Source: an uncultured Chitinophagaceae bacterium (GTDB taxonomy: Bacteria > Bacteroidota > Bacteroidia > Chitinophagales > Chitinophagaceae). From it: a stretch of DNA of 26,288 nucleotides. The notes under the pieces were generated by a model that did not search any database, had not been told where the DNA came from, and worked only from the letters and a program-made list of their open reading frames with translations. The translations under genes and the position numbers were made by a program. Every line of letters begins with the position of its first letter. The stretch's first letter is position 1. Below, one piece after another: positions 8,236 through 16,843 of this stretch. The stretch covers positions 1-26,288 of the forward strand of contig CAKSVK010000028.1 in the NCBI GenBank assembly GCA_934502905.1. The letters are read 5' to 3'.

Positions 8236-8805
8236 TCAAGCTTTTAGCTGGAAGCAATAGCGGCACCTGGGTTCATAAATATCCGTTTCACCCAGTACGA
8301 TCTGCTTGTCGGCCGTTGTTTTCCGCCATGAATAATTGGCCAGATTACCACATCTTGCGCAGATCGCATGTAATTTGGTAATATACTCTGCCGTAGCCAA
8401 CAAACCAGGCAAAGGCCCGAAAGGTTTGCCGGTATAGTCCATATCCAGTCCTGCTACTATAATCCGGGTTCCCTGCGATGCCAGCTCATTACACACATCT
8501 GTCAGCCCGGGATCAAAAAACTGCGCCTCATCAATACCTATCACATCTGCATGCTGATGCAACAGTAATATGGCTGAAGCATTCTCGACAGGCATGGAAG
8601 GAATAGAGTTTTCATCGTGAGACACGATCTCCTGCTCTTTATAGCGGGTATCCACAGCAGGTTTATATATCTCCACGCGTTGATTGGCAATTCTTGCTCT
8701 CTTCAGTCTCCTTATTAATTCTTCTGTTTTACCACTGAACATAGAACCACATATTACTTCAATCCAGCCCCGCTTCGCACCTGCTATATGAGGTTCTATA
8801 AACAT
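8236..8805 (-). CDS. tdk: Thymidine kinase
   Basis: 189 residues, type II thymidine kinase that phosphorylates thymidine to dTMP in the salvage pathway. P-loop GSMFSGKT at residues 20-27, then [18 protein letters not shown], the DEAQFF segment with the catalytic Glu, and the lasso region [12 protein letters not shown]. Zinc ligands are the pairs CARC and CRYC near the C terminus. Length is standard. Start ATG 8805. It heads the minus-strand tdk-ccmB-ccmC-ccmD operon and has a full-match -7 element about 75 bases upstream, leaving a leader of roughly 65-70 bases. Confidence 0.97.
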   Translation of the reverse strand: MFIEPHIAGAKRGWIEVICGSMFSGKTEELIRRLKRARIANQRVEIYKPAVDTRYKEQEIVSHDENSIPSMPVENASAILLLHQHADVIGIDEAQFFDPGLTDVCNELASQGTRIIVAGLDMDYTGKPFGPLPGLLATAEYITKLHAICARCGNLANYSWRKTTADKQIVLGETDIYEPRCRYCFQLKA

Positions 8806-8879
8806 TTTATGAGTTTTTTATGGCAAGGAGTTTGTACCTTCAGGCAATTTTTAATTAAGTTGAAATTATATTAAGGCGA

Positions 8880-8887
8880 CAAAAGTA
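8880..8887 (-). promoter_or_regulatory. Putative -7 promoter element for the tdk-ccm operon
   Basis: Minus strand reads TACTTTTG, matching TAnnTTTG. It lies in the 91-base divergent gap between tdk and the hypothetical gene at 8897. Confidence 0.45.
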
Positions 8888-8896
8888 CCATATTCG

Positions 8897-9592
8897 ATGG
8901 AACGTATCGGTGTTTTGATAAATAAATTACAGGAGCTTTATTCACAACGGGCCTCAGCGGAACAAATTCTGCATGTAACACAAATGTTGCAGACAGAGCT
9001 TTTTCTGGCAAAGCAACAGCAGCATACCACTGATGACCGGAAAAAAGTAACTGTGATCATGCCTTCCAATATACCTTCAAAAGAACCGGTTGCTGACGAT
9101 ATTCCCGAAAAACCGGCACCGGCCCTTCCAAAGGAAGCTGTGGCAGAAGAAATACTGGTGCAGGACCCTTTGGTAGCTGAAACAGCGGTAAAAGAAGCCC
9201 GAAAGTTTAACGTGCTGGAAGAAGTTCCCACCTTAGCGCATCAGCCACTGGCAAAAGAGCTGAATGAAACCATGAGCAACCAGGAGCTTTCACTGAATGA
9301 TAAGCTAAGCCAGCATAAAAAAGAGTTGGGAGAAGTGCTGAACAACGAGCCGTTAAAAGATATAAAAAAGGCTATCAGCCTTAACGATCGCTACATATTC
9401 ATTACAGAACTGTTCCGTGGAGACGAAGCCATGTATGAACGTTCCCTGAAAACGATCAATCATTTTTCCATATATGCCGAAGCAGAATTCTGGATCCAGA
9501 GGGAACTTAAATTAAAATTGGGATGGAAAGAAGACCTGCCTTCTGTCAAGCTATTCGATCAACTGGTACAAAGGCGGTTTCGCTCAATATAA
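8897..9592 (+). CDS. Hypothetical cytoplasmic protein with acidic/Pro-Ala linker
   Basis: 231 residues, no signal peptide or membrane segment. Three regions can be seen: a short helical N terminus (about 1-45, ERIGVLINKLQELYSQRASA), a low-complexity linker rich in Pro, Ala, Glu and Val (about 55-125), and a compact helical C terminus (about 130-231) containing SLNDRYIFITELFRGDEAMY and AEFWIQRELKLKLGWKEDLP. I recognise this C-terminal style from uncharacterised Bacteroidota proteins in which the SLNDRYxFxxELFxGD motif recurs, but no function is known to me. The gene converges with waaA and overlaps it by 34 bases. Start ATG 8897. It shares its upstream gap with tdk. Confidence 0.8.
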   Translation: MERIGVLINKLQELYSQRASAEQILHVTQMLQTELFLAKQQQHTTDDRKKVTVIMPSNIPSKEPVADDIPEKPAPALPKEAVAEEILVQDPLVAETAVKEARKFNVLEEVPTLAHQPLAKELNETMSNQELSLNDKLSQHKKELGEVLNNEPLKDIKKAISLNDRYIFITELFRGDEAMYERSLKTINHFSIYAEAEFWIQRELKLKLGWKEDLPSVKLFDQLVQRRFRSI

Positions 9593-10824
9593 TCCATGAT
9601 CTTTTCAGTAGCACCTTTGTTAACGCGAACATATTGACCGGCAGCATTTCCCGCAGCCTGCAACTCCTCCCTGTTGGCAAAAAGCCGGTTTAAAGCTGCT
9701 TCCAGTTCAAGGGCATTTTTTACGCCGAATGCACCACCGGCTTCTATCATTTCCACCGCTTCGTAGTGTTTCTGATGGACCGGACCAAAAAGTACAGGCT
9801 TATCATATACCGCCGCTTCCAGAATATTATGAAGTCCGTCATCTCCAAATCCGCCGCCGACATAGGTTATATCAGCGTAATGATATAACCGGGACAGCAT
9901 CCCTATATTATCTATTACGAGCACATGAGCCTCAGTTGCCTCCAGGTTGTTCCTGAATTCAGAATATTTTACCGAACCGGGAAACAGCTTTTGAATATCG
10001 TGAATATTTTCGGTATCTACCTCGTGCGGTGCGATGATAAATGCTGTTTGTTTGTTGACACGAACATAATGCACAAACTCCTCCTCATCCTCCCGCCAGG
10101 TACTTCCAGCCACCAATACCTGGCGCCCCCTGCAAAACGTCTCTATCCCGGTCACCGGCTGAAAAGCGCCGGCTATTTCACTCACCCTGTCAAAGCGGGT
10201 ATCTCCTGAAACCGTTACATTACGCTCAAAACCTATCTCCTTTAGCAGGTCTGCAGCGTCTTCATTCTGAACAAACACATGCGTAAAACATTTCAATGTA
10301 TCTCTCCAGAATCCCCCGAAGGACCTGAAAAAGATATGGTTTTCCCTGAATAAAGCCGAAACAAGCAACAGCGAAATATTACGTTTTTTTATTTCGCGCA
10401 GGTAATTGTGCCAGAATTCATACCGGATCCACAGAACGAGGGTCGGGCTCACCAGGTCAAGGAACTTCCGCACATTACCCGGCCGGTCGGCAGGAAGGTA
10501 TACGACCAGGTCGGCGCCGGTATAGTTTTTCCTGATTTCATAACCGGAAGGAGAAAAAAAGCTGATCACGACCCTGATATGGGGATTTGCCGTCCTGAGC
10601 TGCTCCAGCAAAGGGCGTCCCTGTTCAAACTCTCCGAGTGAAGCACAATGCATCCATATAATCGGTGATGAAACCGCCCCCCACGTATCAACCTTTTCTT
10701 TTATTTGTTTAACCCATCCCTTTCTTCCGTTCACCCAAAGCCGGGCTTTCGGGTTCCATAAAGAAGCAATACGGATCCCCGATTCCAGCGAAATAATAAA
10801 AAAATTATATAAAATACGCAGCAC
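9559..10824 (-). CDS. waaA: 3-deoxy-D-manno-octulosonic acid (Kdo) transferase
   Basis: 421 residues. Adds Kdo from CMP-Kdo to the lipid A precursor at the inner face of the cytoplasmic membrane. The N terminus (LRILYNFFIISLESGIRIAS, then WNPKARLWVNGRKG) is the membrane-associated lead typical of the family. MHCASLGEFEQGRPLLE holds the proposed catalytic Glu. YLPADRP, VFVQNEDAADLLKEIG, VSGDTRFDRV, AGSTWREDEE and YVGGGFGDDGLHNILEAA follow in the usual GT-B order. The start is GTG at 10824; no ATG is placed suitably. A -7 element lies 26 bases upstream. Its 3' end overlaps the convergent hypothetical gene by 34 bases. With the OstA-like gene and the sugar operon it adds to the envelope theme of this window. 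Confidence 0.95.
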   Translation of the reverse strand: MLRILYNFFIISLESGIRIASLWNPKARLWVNGRKGWVKQIKEKVDTWGAVSSPIIWMHCASLGEFEQGRPLLEQLRTANPHIRVVISFFSPSGYEIRKNYTGADLVVYLPADRPGNVRKFLDLVSPTLVLWIRYEFWHNYLREIKKRNISLLLVSALFRENHIFFRSFGGFWRDTLKCFTHVFVQNEDAADLLKEIGFERNVTVSGDTRFDRVSEIAGAFQPVTGIETFCRGRQVLVAGSTWREDEEEFVHYVRVNKQTAFIIAPHEVDTENIHDIQKLFPGSVKYSEFRNNLEATEAHVLVIDNIGMLSRLYHYADITYVGGGFGDDGLHNILEAAVYDKPVLFGPVHQKHYEAVEMIEAGGAFGVKNALELEAALNRLFANREELQAAGNAAGQYVRVNKGATEKIMDYIERNRLCTS

Positions 10825-10850
10825 AGTTATTATATATTAAATTCCTGATA

Positions 10851-10858
10851 CAAATCTA
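10851..10858 (-). promoter_or_regulatory. Putative -7 promoter element for waaA
   Basis: Minus strand reads TAGATTTG, matching TAnnTTTG, 26 bases before the GTG start. No clear -33 element. Confidence 0.45.
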
Positions 10859-10890
10859 ACGCACACATAGTTAACATGTTCATATTTTGC

Positions 10891-10898
10891 TATTTTTG
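10891..10898 (+). promoter_or_regulatory. Putative -7 promoter element for the nucleotide-sugar operon
   Basis: Reads TATTTTTG followed by CACC, a full TAnnTTTG match, 17 bases before the ATG at 10916. It would start the transcript running through to rfbD. Confidence 0.55.
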
Positions 10899-10915
10899 CA
10901 CCCATCAAAAAAATA

Positions 10916-12052
10916 ATGCGGATGCGTGACATACAGATGGTAGATCTAAAAAGCCAGTACATGGAGATAAAAGAAGAGATTGACCGGTCTATCCACGAAG
11001 TTTTAGATAGTTGCGCATTCATTAACGGTAAGCCTGTTCAGCAATTTGCTGAAAACCTGGGGCAATACCTGGATTGCCGGTACGTGATCCCCTGTGCAAA
11101 TGGCACAGACGCTTTGCAAATAGGATTGATGGCGCTGGACCTGCAACCGGGTGACGAAGTGATCACCCCCTCCTTTACCTTTATCGCCACTACAGAAGTA
11201 ATTGCACTCTTAAAGCTGAAACCGGTTTTCGTAGAAGTGGATCCGCAAACCTTTTGTATTGATCCTGTTGCCATAGAAAAAGCAATTACCCCCAAAACCA
11301 GGGCTATTGTTCCGGTTCATTTATACGGACAGGCAGCCAATATGGAAGCGATTATGCAGATTGCCCAAAAACACGACCTGCATGTTATTGAAGACAATGC
11401 ACAGGCAATCGGTTCTACCTATACTTTTTCAAACGGAACGCAAAAGAAAACCGGCACAATTGGTACAATAGGCTGCACATCTTTTTTCCCTTCAAAGAAC
11501 CTGGGATGTTACGGAGACGGTGGCGCCCTGTTCACCAATGATCCGGCACTGGCAGAAAAGATAAAAATGATCGCCAACCATGGACAAAGTATACGATACC
11601 ATCACGACATCGTTGGGTGCAACTCAAGGTTGGATACTTTACAGGCTGCGGTGCTGAATGTAAAGCTTAAAAGGCTGGACAAATATATAACAGCCAGGCA
11701 ACAGGCTGCTGCATTTTACAACCATGCTTTTGCCGGCATTCCGGCAATCACCACTCCTTATACAGCCCCCTATACCAATCACGTATTTCACCAATATACA
11801 TTGAAGCTGGAAGGTGTGAGCCGGAACGGGCTCAATGAATACCTGGCGTCACACAACATTCCTTCCATGCTCTATTATCCCCTGCCGGCGCATAAACAAA
11901 AAATGTTTAATGCCTTCGGCGGCTCTTCCTACGATTTACCTGTAACCGATTTGCTCACAGAAAGGGTTATTTCCCTGCCTATGCACACCGAGCTTGCTAA
12001 AGACCAATTGGAATTTATAACAGAAAAGGTGATCAGCTTTATAAAAAAATAA
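10916..12052 (+). CDS. DegT/DnrJ/EryC1/StrS aminotransferase, WbpE-like
   Basis: 378 residues. PLP-dependent sugar aminotransferase acting in the cytoplasm on a keto nucleotide sugar. Signatures: VDLKSQYMEIKEEID at the N terminus, CANGTDALQIGLMAL, GDEVITPSFTFIATTEVI, VPVHLYGQAANMEAI, VIEDNAQAIGSTY, and FFPSKNLGCYGDGGA with the Schiff-base Lys194. The C terminus has MLYYPLPAHKQ. The overall pattern is closest to the WbpE group (amination of UDP-3-keto-GlcNAcA), but the partner dehydrogenase WbpB and acetyltransferase WbpD are not seen nearby, so the substrate is open. It is the first gene after the promoter at 10891 and lies 11 bases before ugd. An in-frame ATG at 10922 is an alternative start. 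Confidence 0.9.
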   Translation: MRMRDIQMVDLKSQYMEIKEEIDRSIHEVLDSCAFINGKPVQQFAENLGQYLDCRYVIPCANGTDALQIGLMALDLQPGDEVITPSFTFIATTEVIALLKLKPVFVEVDPQTFCIDPVAIEKAITPKTRAIVPVHLYGQAANMEAIMQIAQKHDLHVIEDNAQAIGSTYTFSNGTQKKTGTIGTIGCTSFFPSKNLGCYGDGGALFTNDPALAEKIKMIANHGQSIRYHHDIVGCNSRLDTLQAAVLNVKLKRLDKYITARQQAAAFYNHAFAGIPAITTPYTAPYTNHVFHQYTLKLEGVSRNGLNEYLASHNIPSMLYYPLPAHKQKMFNAFGGSSYDLPVTDLLTERVISLPMHTELAKDQLEFITEKVISFIKK

Positions 12053-12063
12053 CATTTAAGACG

Positions 12064-13419
12064 ATGAAAATAGCAGTAGTAGGAACAGGATATGTTGGCT
12101 TGGTAACAGGTACCTGTTTTGCCGAAACAGGCAATAACGTTACCTGTATTGATATCGATGAAAGAAAAGTAAAAAAGCTTTCTAACGGAGAAATTACTAT
12201 ATACGAGCCGGGACTGGAGAAAATATTCTTACGGAATGTAAAGGAAGGCCGCCTGCATTTTACCCAAAGCCTTGCTGAAGGCATTAAAGATGCAGAAGTA
12301 ATTTTCCTGGCGCTGCCTACCCCTCCCGGGGAAGACGGGTCTGCCGATCTGAAATACATACTCGGTGTTGCAAAAGACCTGGGAAAAATAGTCAAGCCGG
12401 GCGACTACAAAGTTATCATTGATAAAAGTACCGTTCCCGTAGGAACAGCTGAAAAAGTAGAAGCCGCTATCATAGAAAGCTCGGCTGCAGAATTGGGCAA
12501 CGGAAACGATCTTAAAAAAGCCGGGGCGTTCGACGTGGTATCCAATCCCGAGTTTCTGCGGGAAGGAGTGGCTGTTGACGACTTCATGAAGCCGGACAGG
12601 GTTGTTATCGGCACTGACTCAGAAAAAGCACAGAAGATCATGAATGATCTGTATGCACCTTTTGTCCGTCAGGGAAATCCCATCATTTTCATGGATGTAA
12701 GATCGGCTGAGCTGACCAAGTATGCTGCCAATTCATTCCTGGCGACCAAAATTTCGTTCATGAACGAAATAGCCCAGCTCTGCGAAAAGCTTGGTGCGGA
12801 TGTGGATATGGTAAGAAAAGGGATCGGCAGCGATGAACGGATAGGGAAACGGTTCCTGTTTCCGGGAATCGGTTATGGTGGAAGCTGCTTCCCCAAAGAT
12901 GTGCAGGCGCTGGTGAAAAGTTCTGAAGAAGTAAATTACGAGTTCAGGATACTCAATGCCGTTATGAGCGTAAATGAGCTGCAGAAGCTTCATTTGCTGC
13001 CTAAAGTCCAAAAATATTTTAACGGTAATATTTCTGGTAAAAAATTTGCTTTATGGGGGCTGGCCTTTAAGCCGAATACAGACGATATAAGAGAAGCGCC
13101 TGCCCTCTATATCATAGATGCCCTGACAAAAGCAGGCGCTTCCGTAACAGCTTACGACCCCGAGGCGATGAACAATGTAAAGCAACTGGTAGGGGATAAA
13201 ATTTCGTTTGCTGAAAACCAGTACGATTGTCTGAAAGGTGCAGATGCGCTGATCATTGCTACAGAATGGAACGAATTCCGTACACCGGATTTTCTGAAAA
13301 TAGTCTCCCTGCTGAAGAGCAAGGTTATTTTTGATGGACGGAACCTCTTTGATGTAAACGCCATAAAAGAACTTGGCTTCCATTATGAGAGTGTGGGAAG
13401 AAAAGCGACCAATCAATAA
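12064..13419 (+). CDS. ugd: UDP-glucose 6-dehydrogenase
   Basis: 451 residues. Oxidises UDP-glucose to UDP-glucuronate with two NAD+. N-terminal Rossmann motif GTGYVG at residues 7-12, ALPTPPGEDGSADL, DKSTVPVGTAEKV, SNPEFLREGVAVDDFMKPDR, then the catalytic YGGSCFPKD with Cys275 and the C-terminal domain LWGLAFKPNTDDIREAPAL. All the features of the family are intact and the length is standard. It lies between a WbpE-like aminotransferase and UDP-glucuronate decarboxylase, whose substrate it makes. The stop is followed by a 6-bp hairpin before the next gene. Confidence 0.96.
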   Translation: MKIAVVGTGYVGLVTGTCFAETGNNVTCIDIDERKVKKLSNGEITIYEPGLEKIFLRNVKEGRLHFTQSLAEGIKDAEVIFLALPTPPGEDGSADLKYILGVAKDLGKIVKPGDYKVIIDKSTVPVGTAEKVEAAIIESSAAELGNGNDLKKAGAFDVVSNPEFLREGVAVDDFMKPDRVVIGTDSEKAQKIMNDLYAPFVRQGNPIIFMDVRSAELTKYAANSFLATKISFMNEIAQLCEKLGADVDMVRKGIGSDERIGKRFLFPGIGYGGSCFPKDVQALVKSSEEVNYEFRILNAVMSVNELQKLHLLPKVQKYFNGNISGKKFALWGLAFKPNTDDIREAPALYIIDALTKAGASVTAYDPEAMNNVKQLVGDKISFAENQYDCLKGADALIIATEWNEFRTPDFLKIVSLLKSKVIFDGRNLFDVNAIKELGFHYESVGRKATNQ

Positions 13420-13430
13420 TTTTTGAATTG

Positions 13431-13447
13431 CCGGTGTTATTCACCGG
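13431..13447 (+). other. Small intercistronic hairpin between ugd and uxs
   Basis: CCGGTG, five-base loop, CACCGG: a perfect 6-bp stem 20 bases before the chosen ATG of the decarboxylase. No T-run follows, so it is not a standard terminator; it could be an RNA-processing or stability element, or chance. Confidence 0.4.
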
Positions 13448-13467
13448 ATGTCTATAAAAACAAAAGG

Positions 13468-14442
13468 ATGAAAAAAAGAGTACTGATCACAGGCGCCGCC
13501 GGCTTTCTGGGTTCTCATTTATCTGACCGGTTTATTAAGGAGGGGTATGAAGTTATCGGGATGGATAACCTTATTACCGGTGACCTGAGAAATATCGAGC
13601 ACCTGTTCCCGCATAAAGATTTTCAATTCTATCATCACGATGTTTCTAAGTTTATCCATGTGCCGGGTAAGCTGGATTACATCCTGCATTTCGCTTCACC
13701 CGCCAGTCCTATTGACTATCTCAAGATCCCGATCCAGACACTGAAAGTAGGTTCGCTGGGCGTGCACAACTGTCTTGGGCTGGCGAAAGAAAAAGGAGCC
13801 AGGGTTTTAATTGCTTCCACCTCCGAAGTATATGGAGATCCGCTGGTTCATCCGCAATCGGAAGATTACTGGGGAAATGTGAACCCGGTAGGTCCCCGGG
13901 GAGTATACGATGAAGCCAAACGCTTCCAGGAAGCTATCACCATGGCCTATCACACCTACCATAAGCTGGAAACAAGGATCGTAAGGATATTCAATACCTA
14001 CGGACCCAGGATGCGGCTGAATGACGGAAGAGCTTTACCGGCATTTATCGGTCAGGCCCTGCGGGGAGAGGACCTCACCGTCTTCGGAGATGGATCCCAG
14101 ACACGGTCTTTCTGCTTTGTAGACGACCTGGTAGAGGGTATTTACCGCTTGCTCCTGAGCGATTATGCCCATCCCGTAAACATCGGTAACCCCGATGAGA
14201 TCAGCCTGAGGGAATTTGCAGAAGAAGTGATAAAACTTACCGGAACCCATCAGAAAATTATATATAAACCGTTACCTGTAGACGACCCGAAACAACGCCA
14301 GCCGGACATCACCAAAGCTAAGGACATCCTGGGGTGGCAGCCAACCGTTAGCCGTGCTGAAGGATTGCGCATCACTTATGAATACTTTAAATCTTTGCCG
14401 AAAGAGGAACTGTACAAATTGCCTAAAGATTTTAAAAAATAA
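13468..14442 (+). CDS. uxs: UDP-glucuronate decarboxylase (UDP-xylose synthase)
   Basis: 324 residues, extended SDR enzyme that decarboxylates UDP-glucuronate to UDP-xylose. NAD site GAAGFLG at residues 9-15; [19 protein letters not shown] is a hallmark of this subfamily; STSEVYGDP; catalytic YDEAK with Tyr147 and Lys151; [26 protein letters not shown]; and [12 protein letters not shown] near the end. ATG at 13468 gives the normal N terminus ([12 protein letters not shown]); an upstream TTG at 13423 in frame would add 15 unrelated residues and include the hairpin. Its neighbour ugd makes its substrate, so UDP-GlcA and UDP-Xyl are predicted products of the operon. Confidence 0.95.
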   Translation: MKKRVLITGAAGFLGSHLSDRFIKEGYEVIGMDNLITGDLRNIEHLFPHKDFQFYHHDVSKFIHVPGKLDYILHFASPASPIDYLKIPIQTLKVGSLGVHNCLGLAKEKGARVLIASTSEVYGDPLVHPQSEDYWGNVNPVGPRGVYDEAKRFQEAITMAYHTYHKLETRIVRIFNTYGPRMRLNDGRALPAFIGQALRGEDLTVFGDGSQTRSFCFVDDLVEGIYRLLLSDYAHPVNIGNPDEISLREFAEEVIKLTGTHQKIIYKPLPVDDPKQRQPDITKAKDILGWQPTVSRAEGLRITYEYFKSLPKEELYKLPKDFKK

Positions 14443-14448
14443 AACATC

Positions 14449-15741
14449 ATGTTGATTTACAAGGACATTGTTGACAAAAAGGCCAAACTGGCCGTGATTG
14501 GTTTAGGATATGTGGGATTACCAATTGCTTTAGAATTTGCAAAAAAAGTAAGTGTTATCGGTTTCGATATCAATGCGAAACGCATAGAGATGATGAAAAA
14601 CGGAATCGATCCCAGCAACGAGCTGGACAGTGCTGCGTTTGAAAACTGCGATATCGTTTTCACCAACTCACTGGATGTGCTGCGGGAGGCTAAATTCTTC
14701 ATTGTTGCGGTACCTACACCGGTAGACGGGCATAACGTTCCTGACCTTACCCCCGTTAAAAAAGCTTCCGAGACAATCGGAAAGGTGATCAAAAAAGGAG
14801 ACTACGTCGTATATGAGTCAACCGTTTACCCCGGTTGCACCGAAGAAGACTGTCTGCCTATTATCGAACAGCTGAGTGGCCTGAAGCTTCATACAGATTT
14901 TAAGCTGGGATATTCGCCGGAGCGTATTAACCCGGGTGATAAGGAGCATACGCTCGCCAAAATCACCAAGGTGGTATCAGGTTCTGATGCAGAGGCGCTG
15001 GAAGAGATCGCCGGCATCTATGAGATCGTGGTACAGGCCGGTGTACATAAAGCATCTTCTATCAAGGTGGCTGAAGCAGCAAAGATCATTGAAAATACCC
15101 AGCGCGACCTGAACATAGCGTTGATGAATGAATTGTCCATCATTTTTGACCGGGTCGGCATCAATACCTACGAAGTGCTGGAAGCGGCAGGCACCAAGTG
15201 GAACTTCCTGAAGTTCTATCCGGGTCTGGTAGGCGGTCACTGTATAGGTGTGGACCCCTACTATCTGACCTACAAATCCAGTGCGTTGGGCTACGACTCC
15301 AGGGTAATCCTGGCGGGAAGGGTTATCAACGACGAGATGCCCTTATATGTTGCTAAAAAAGTGGTGCAGCATATTATTAAAAACTCAAAGGAAGTTACGG
15401 GAGCGAGAGTGCTGGTAATGGGCGCTACCTTTAAAGAAAATGTAAGCGATATCCGTAATTCAAAAATTATGGATATGATAAAGGAATTGAGATCTTTCTC
15501 CTTAAATGTTGACATTGTAGACCCTCATGCCGACTCCGAAGAGCTACAGCATGAATACGGTTTCCCCTTGTCTTCCATAGGCAAGAACTACGATGCCGTG
15601 ATCCTGGGCGTATCCCACGATGAGTATAAAAATCTCACCGAAGACTACCTGGCGGAAATTACCAATCCGGGTGCTATATTTGCAGACTTAAAGGGATTAT
15701 ACAGAAATAAGTTTTCTACATTAACTTACTGGAGCCTATAA
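14449..15741 (+). CDS. Nucleotide-sugar dehydrogenase, UDP-GalNAc/GlcNAc type (WbpO/TviB-like)
   Basis: 430 residues. Oxidises a UDP-N-acetylhexosamine at C6 to the uronic acid. The N terminus AKLAVIGLGYVGLPIALEFA, VAVPTPVDGHNVPDL, VYESTVYPGCTEEDCLP and YSPERINPGDKEHTL are typical of the WbpO/TviB branch and differ clearly from ugd. The catalytic Cys265 lies in GGHCIGVDPYYLTYK, and the third domain begins at VLVMGATFKENVSDIRNSK. Hence the window has two 6-dehydrogenases with different substrates in one operon. The gap to uxs is 6 bases, and the stop TAA overlaps the ATG of rfbB by one base. Whether it prefers the galacto or gluco epimer cannot be told from the sequence. Confidence 0.93.
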   Translation: MLIYKDIVDKKAKLAVIGLGYVGLPIALEFAKKVSVIGFDINAKRIEMMKNGIDPSNELDSAAFENCDIVFTNSLDVLREAKFFIVAVPTPVDGHNVPDLTPVKKASETIGKVIKKGDYVVYESTVYPGCTEEDCLPIIEQLSGLKLHTDFKLGYSPERINPGDKEHTLAKITKVVSGSDAEALEEIAGIYEIVVQAGVHKASSIKVAEAAKIIENTQRDLNIALMNELSIIFDRVGINTYEVLEAAGTKWNFLKFYPGLVGGHCIGVDPYYLTYKSSALGYDSRVILAGRVINDEMPLYVAKKVVQHIIKNSKEVTGARVLVMGATFKENVSDIRNSKIMDMIKELRSFSLNVDIVDPHADSEELQHEYGFPLSSIGKNYDAVILGVSHDEYKNLTEDYLAEITNPGAIFADLKGLYRNKFSTLTYWSL

Positions 15742-16802
15742 TGTCTCAGACACATAAAACAATTGCCATTACAGGGGGAGCCGGTTTTATCGGCTCTCAT
15801 CTTGTAAGGCTTTTTGTAAATAAATATCCTCAATACCTGGTTGTAAATATAGATGCGCTTACCTATGCGGGTAACCTCAGCAACCTGAAAGACATTGAAC
15901 ACAAAGAGAACTATGTGTTTGAACATGCTGATATCTGTGACGAGCAGAAAATGGATCAGCTTTTTTCCACCTACAAATTTAACAGTGTCATTCACCTTGC
16001 TGCGGAAAGCCATGTAGACAGGTCTATCATGGATCCGCTTGCTTTTGTGCGGACCAACGTACTGGGTACGGGTGTATTGCTCAATACCGCCAGGCAACAC
16101 TGGGCAGATGAGCCGGACAAATTGTTTTACCATGTTTCCACAGACGAAGTATATGGTTCCCTAGGAGAAACAGGGTTCTTTACAGAAGACACTCCCTACG
16201 ATCCCCGGTCCCCTTACTCTGCTTCAAAAGCATCCTCCGATCATCTTGTGATGGCTTATTACCACACTTACCATCTACCGGTGGTTTTGTCCAATTGCTC
16301 CAACAATTACGGATCCTATCATTTTCCCGAAAAGCTGATACCACTGATGATCAACAATATCAGGAACAATAAACCTTTGCCAGTATACGGCAAAGGGGAA
16401 AATATCAGGGATTGGTTATGGGTAGAAGATCACGCAAGAGCTATAGATACCATTTTTCATAAAGGAAGGAAAGGAGAAAAGTATAATATCGGGGGATTCA
16501 ACGAATGGAAAAATATTGATCTTGTAAGGTTGTTGTGCCGTATCATGGACAAAAAGCTGAACCGGGAACCGGGTACATCCGAAAAACTGATCAATTTTGT
16601 AAAAGACCGTGCCGGGCACGATCTGCGCTACGCCATTGATGCCGGCAAGCTGGAAAAAGAGCTGGGCTGGAAGCCTTCACTTCAGTTTGAAGAAGGACTG
16701 GAGAAAACAGTGGATTGGTACCTGGCTAACCAGGATTGGATAGACAACGTCACTTCCGGTAACTACCAGCAATATTATACTGCACAGTACCATAAAAGAT
16801 AG
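15741..16802 (+). CDS. rfbB: dTDP-glucose 4,6-dehydratase
   Basis: 353 residues. Second enzyme of dTDP-L-rhamnose synthesis, giving dTDP-4-keto-6-deoxyglucose. NAD motif GGAGFIG at residues 12-18, then DALTYAGNL, HLAAESHVDRSI, STDEVYGSLG with Thr134-Asp135-Glu136 (the dehydratase acid/base set), YSASK with Tyr159 and Lys163, NCSNNYGSYHFPEKLIPL, VYGKGENIRDWLWVEDHARA and the late AGHDLRYAIDAGKLEKELGW. All are standard. Its start codon overlaps the previous stop (TAATG), so the two are translationally coupled. Confidence 0.97.
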   Translation: MSQTHKTIAITGGAGFIGSHLVRLFVNKYPQYLVVNIDALTYAGNLSNLKDIEHKENYVFEHADICDEQKMDQLFSTYKFNSVIHLAAESHVDRSIMDPLAFVRTNVLGTGVLLNTARQHWADEPDKLFYHVSTDEVYGSLGETGFFTEDTPYDPRSPYSASKASSDHLVMAYYHTYHLPVVLSNCSNNYGSYHFPEKLIPLMINNIRNNKPLPVYGKGENIRDWLWVEDHARAIDTIFHKGRKGEKYNIGGFNEWKNIDLVRLLCRIMDKKLNREPGTSEKLINFVKDRAGHDLRYAIDAGKLEKELGWKPSLQFEEGLEKTVDWYLANQDWIDNVTSGNYQQYYTAQYHKR

Positions 16803-16843
16803 GAATGTTATATCTTCACGCCCGTCAGATATAATTATATTTC

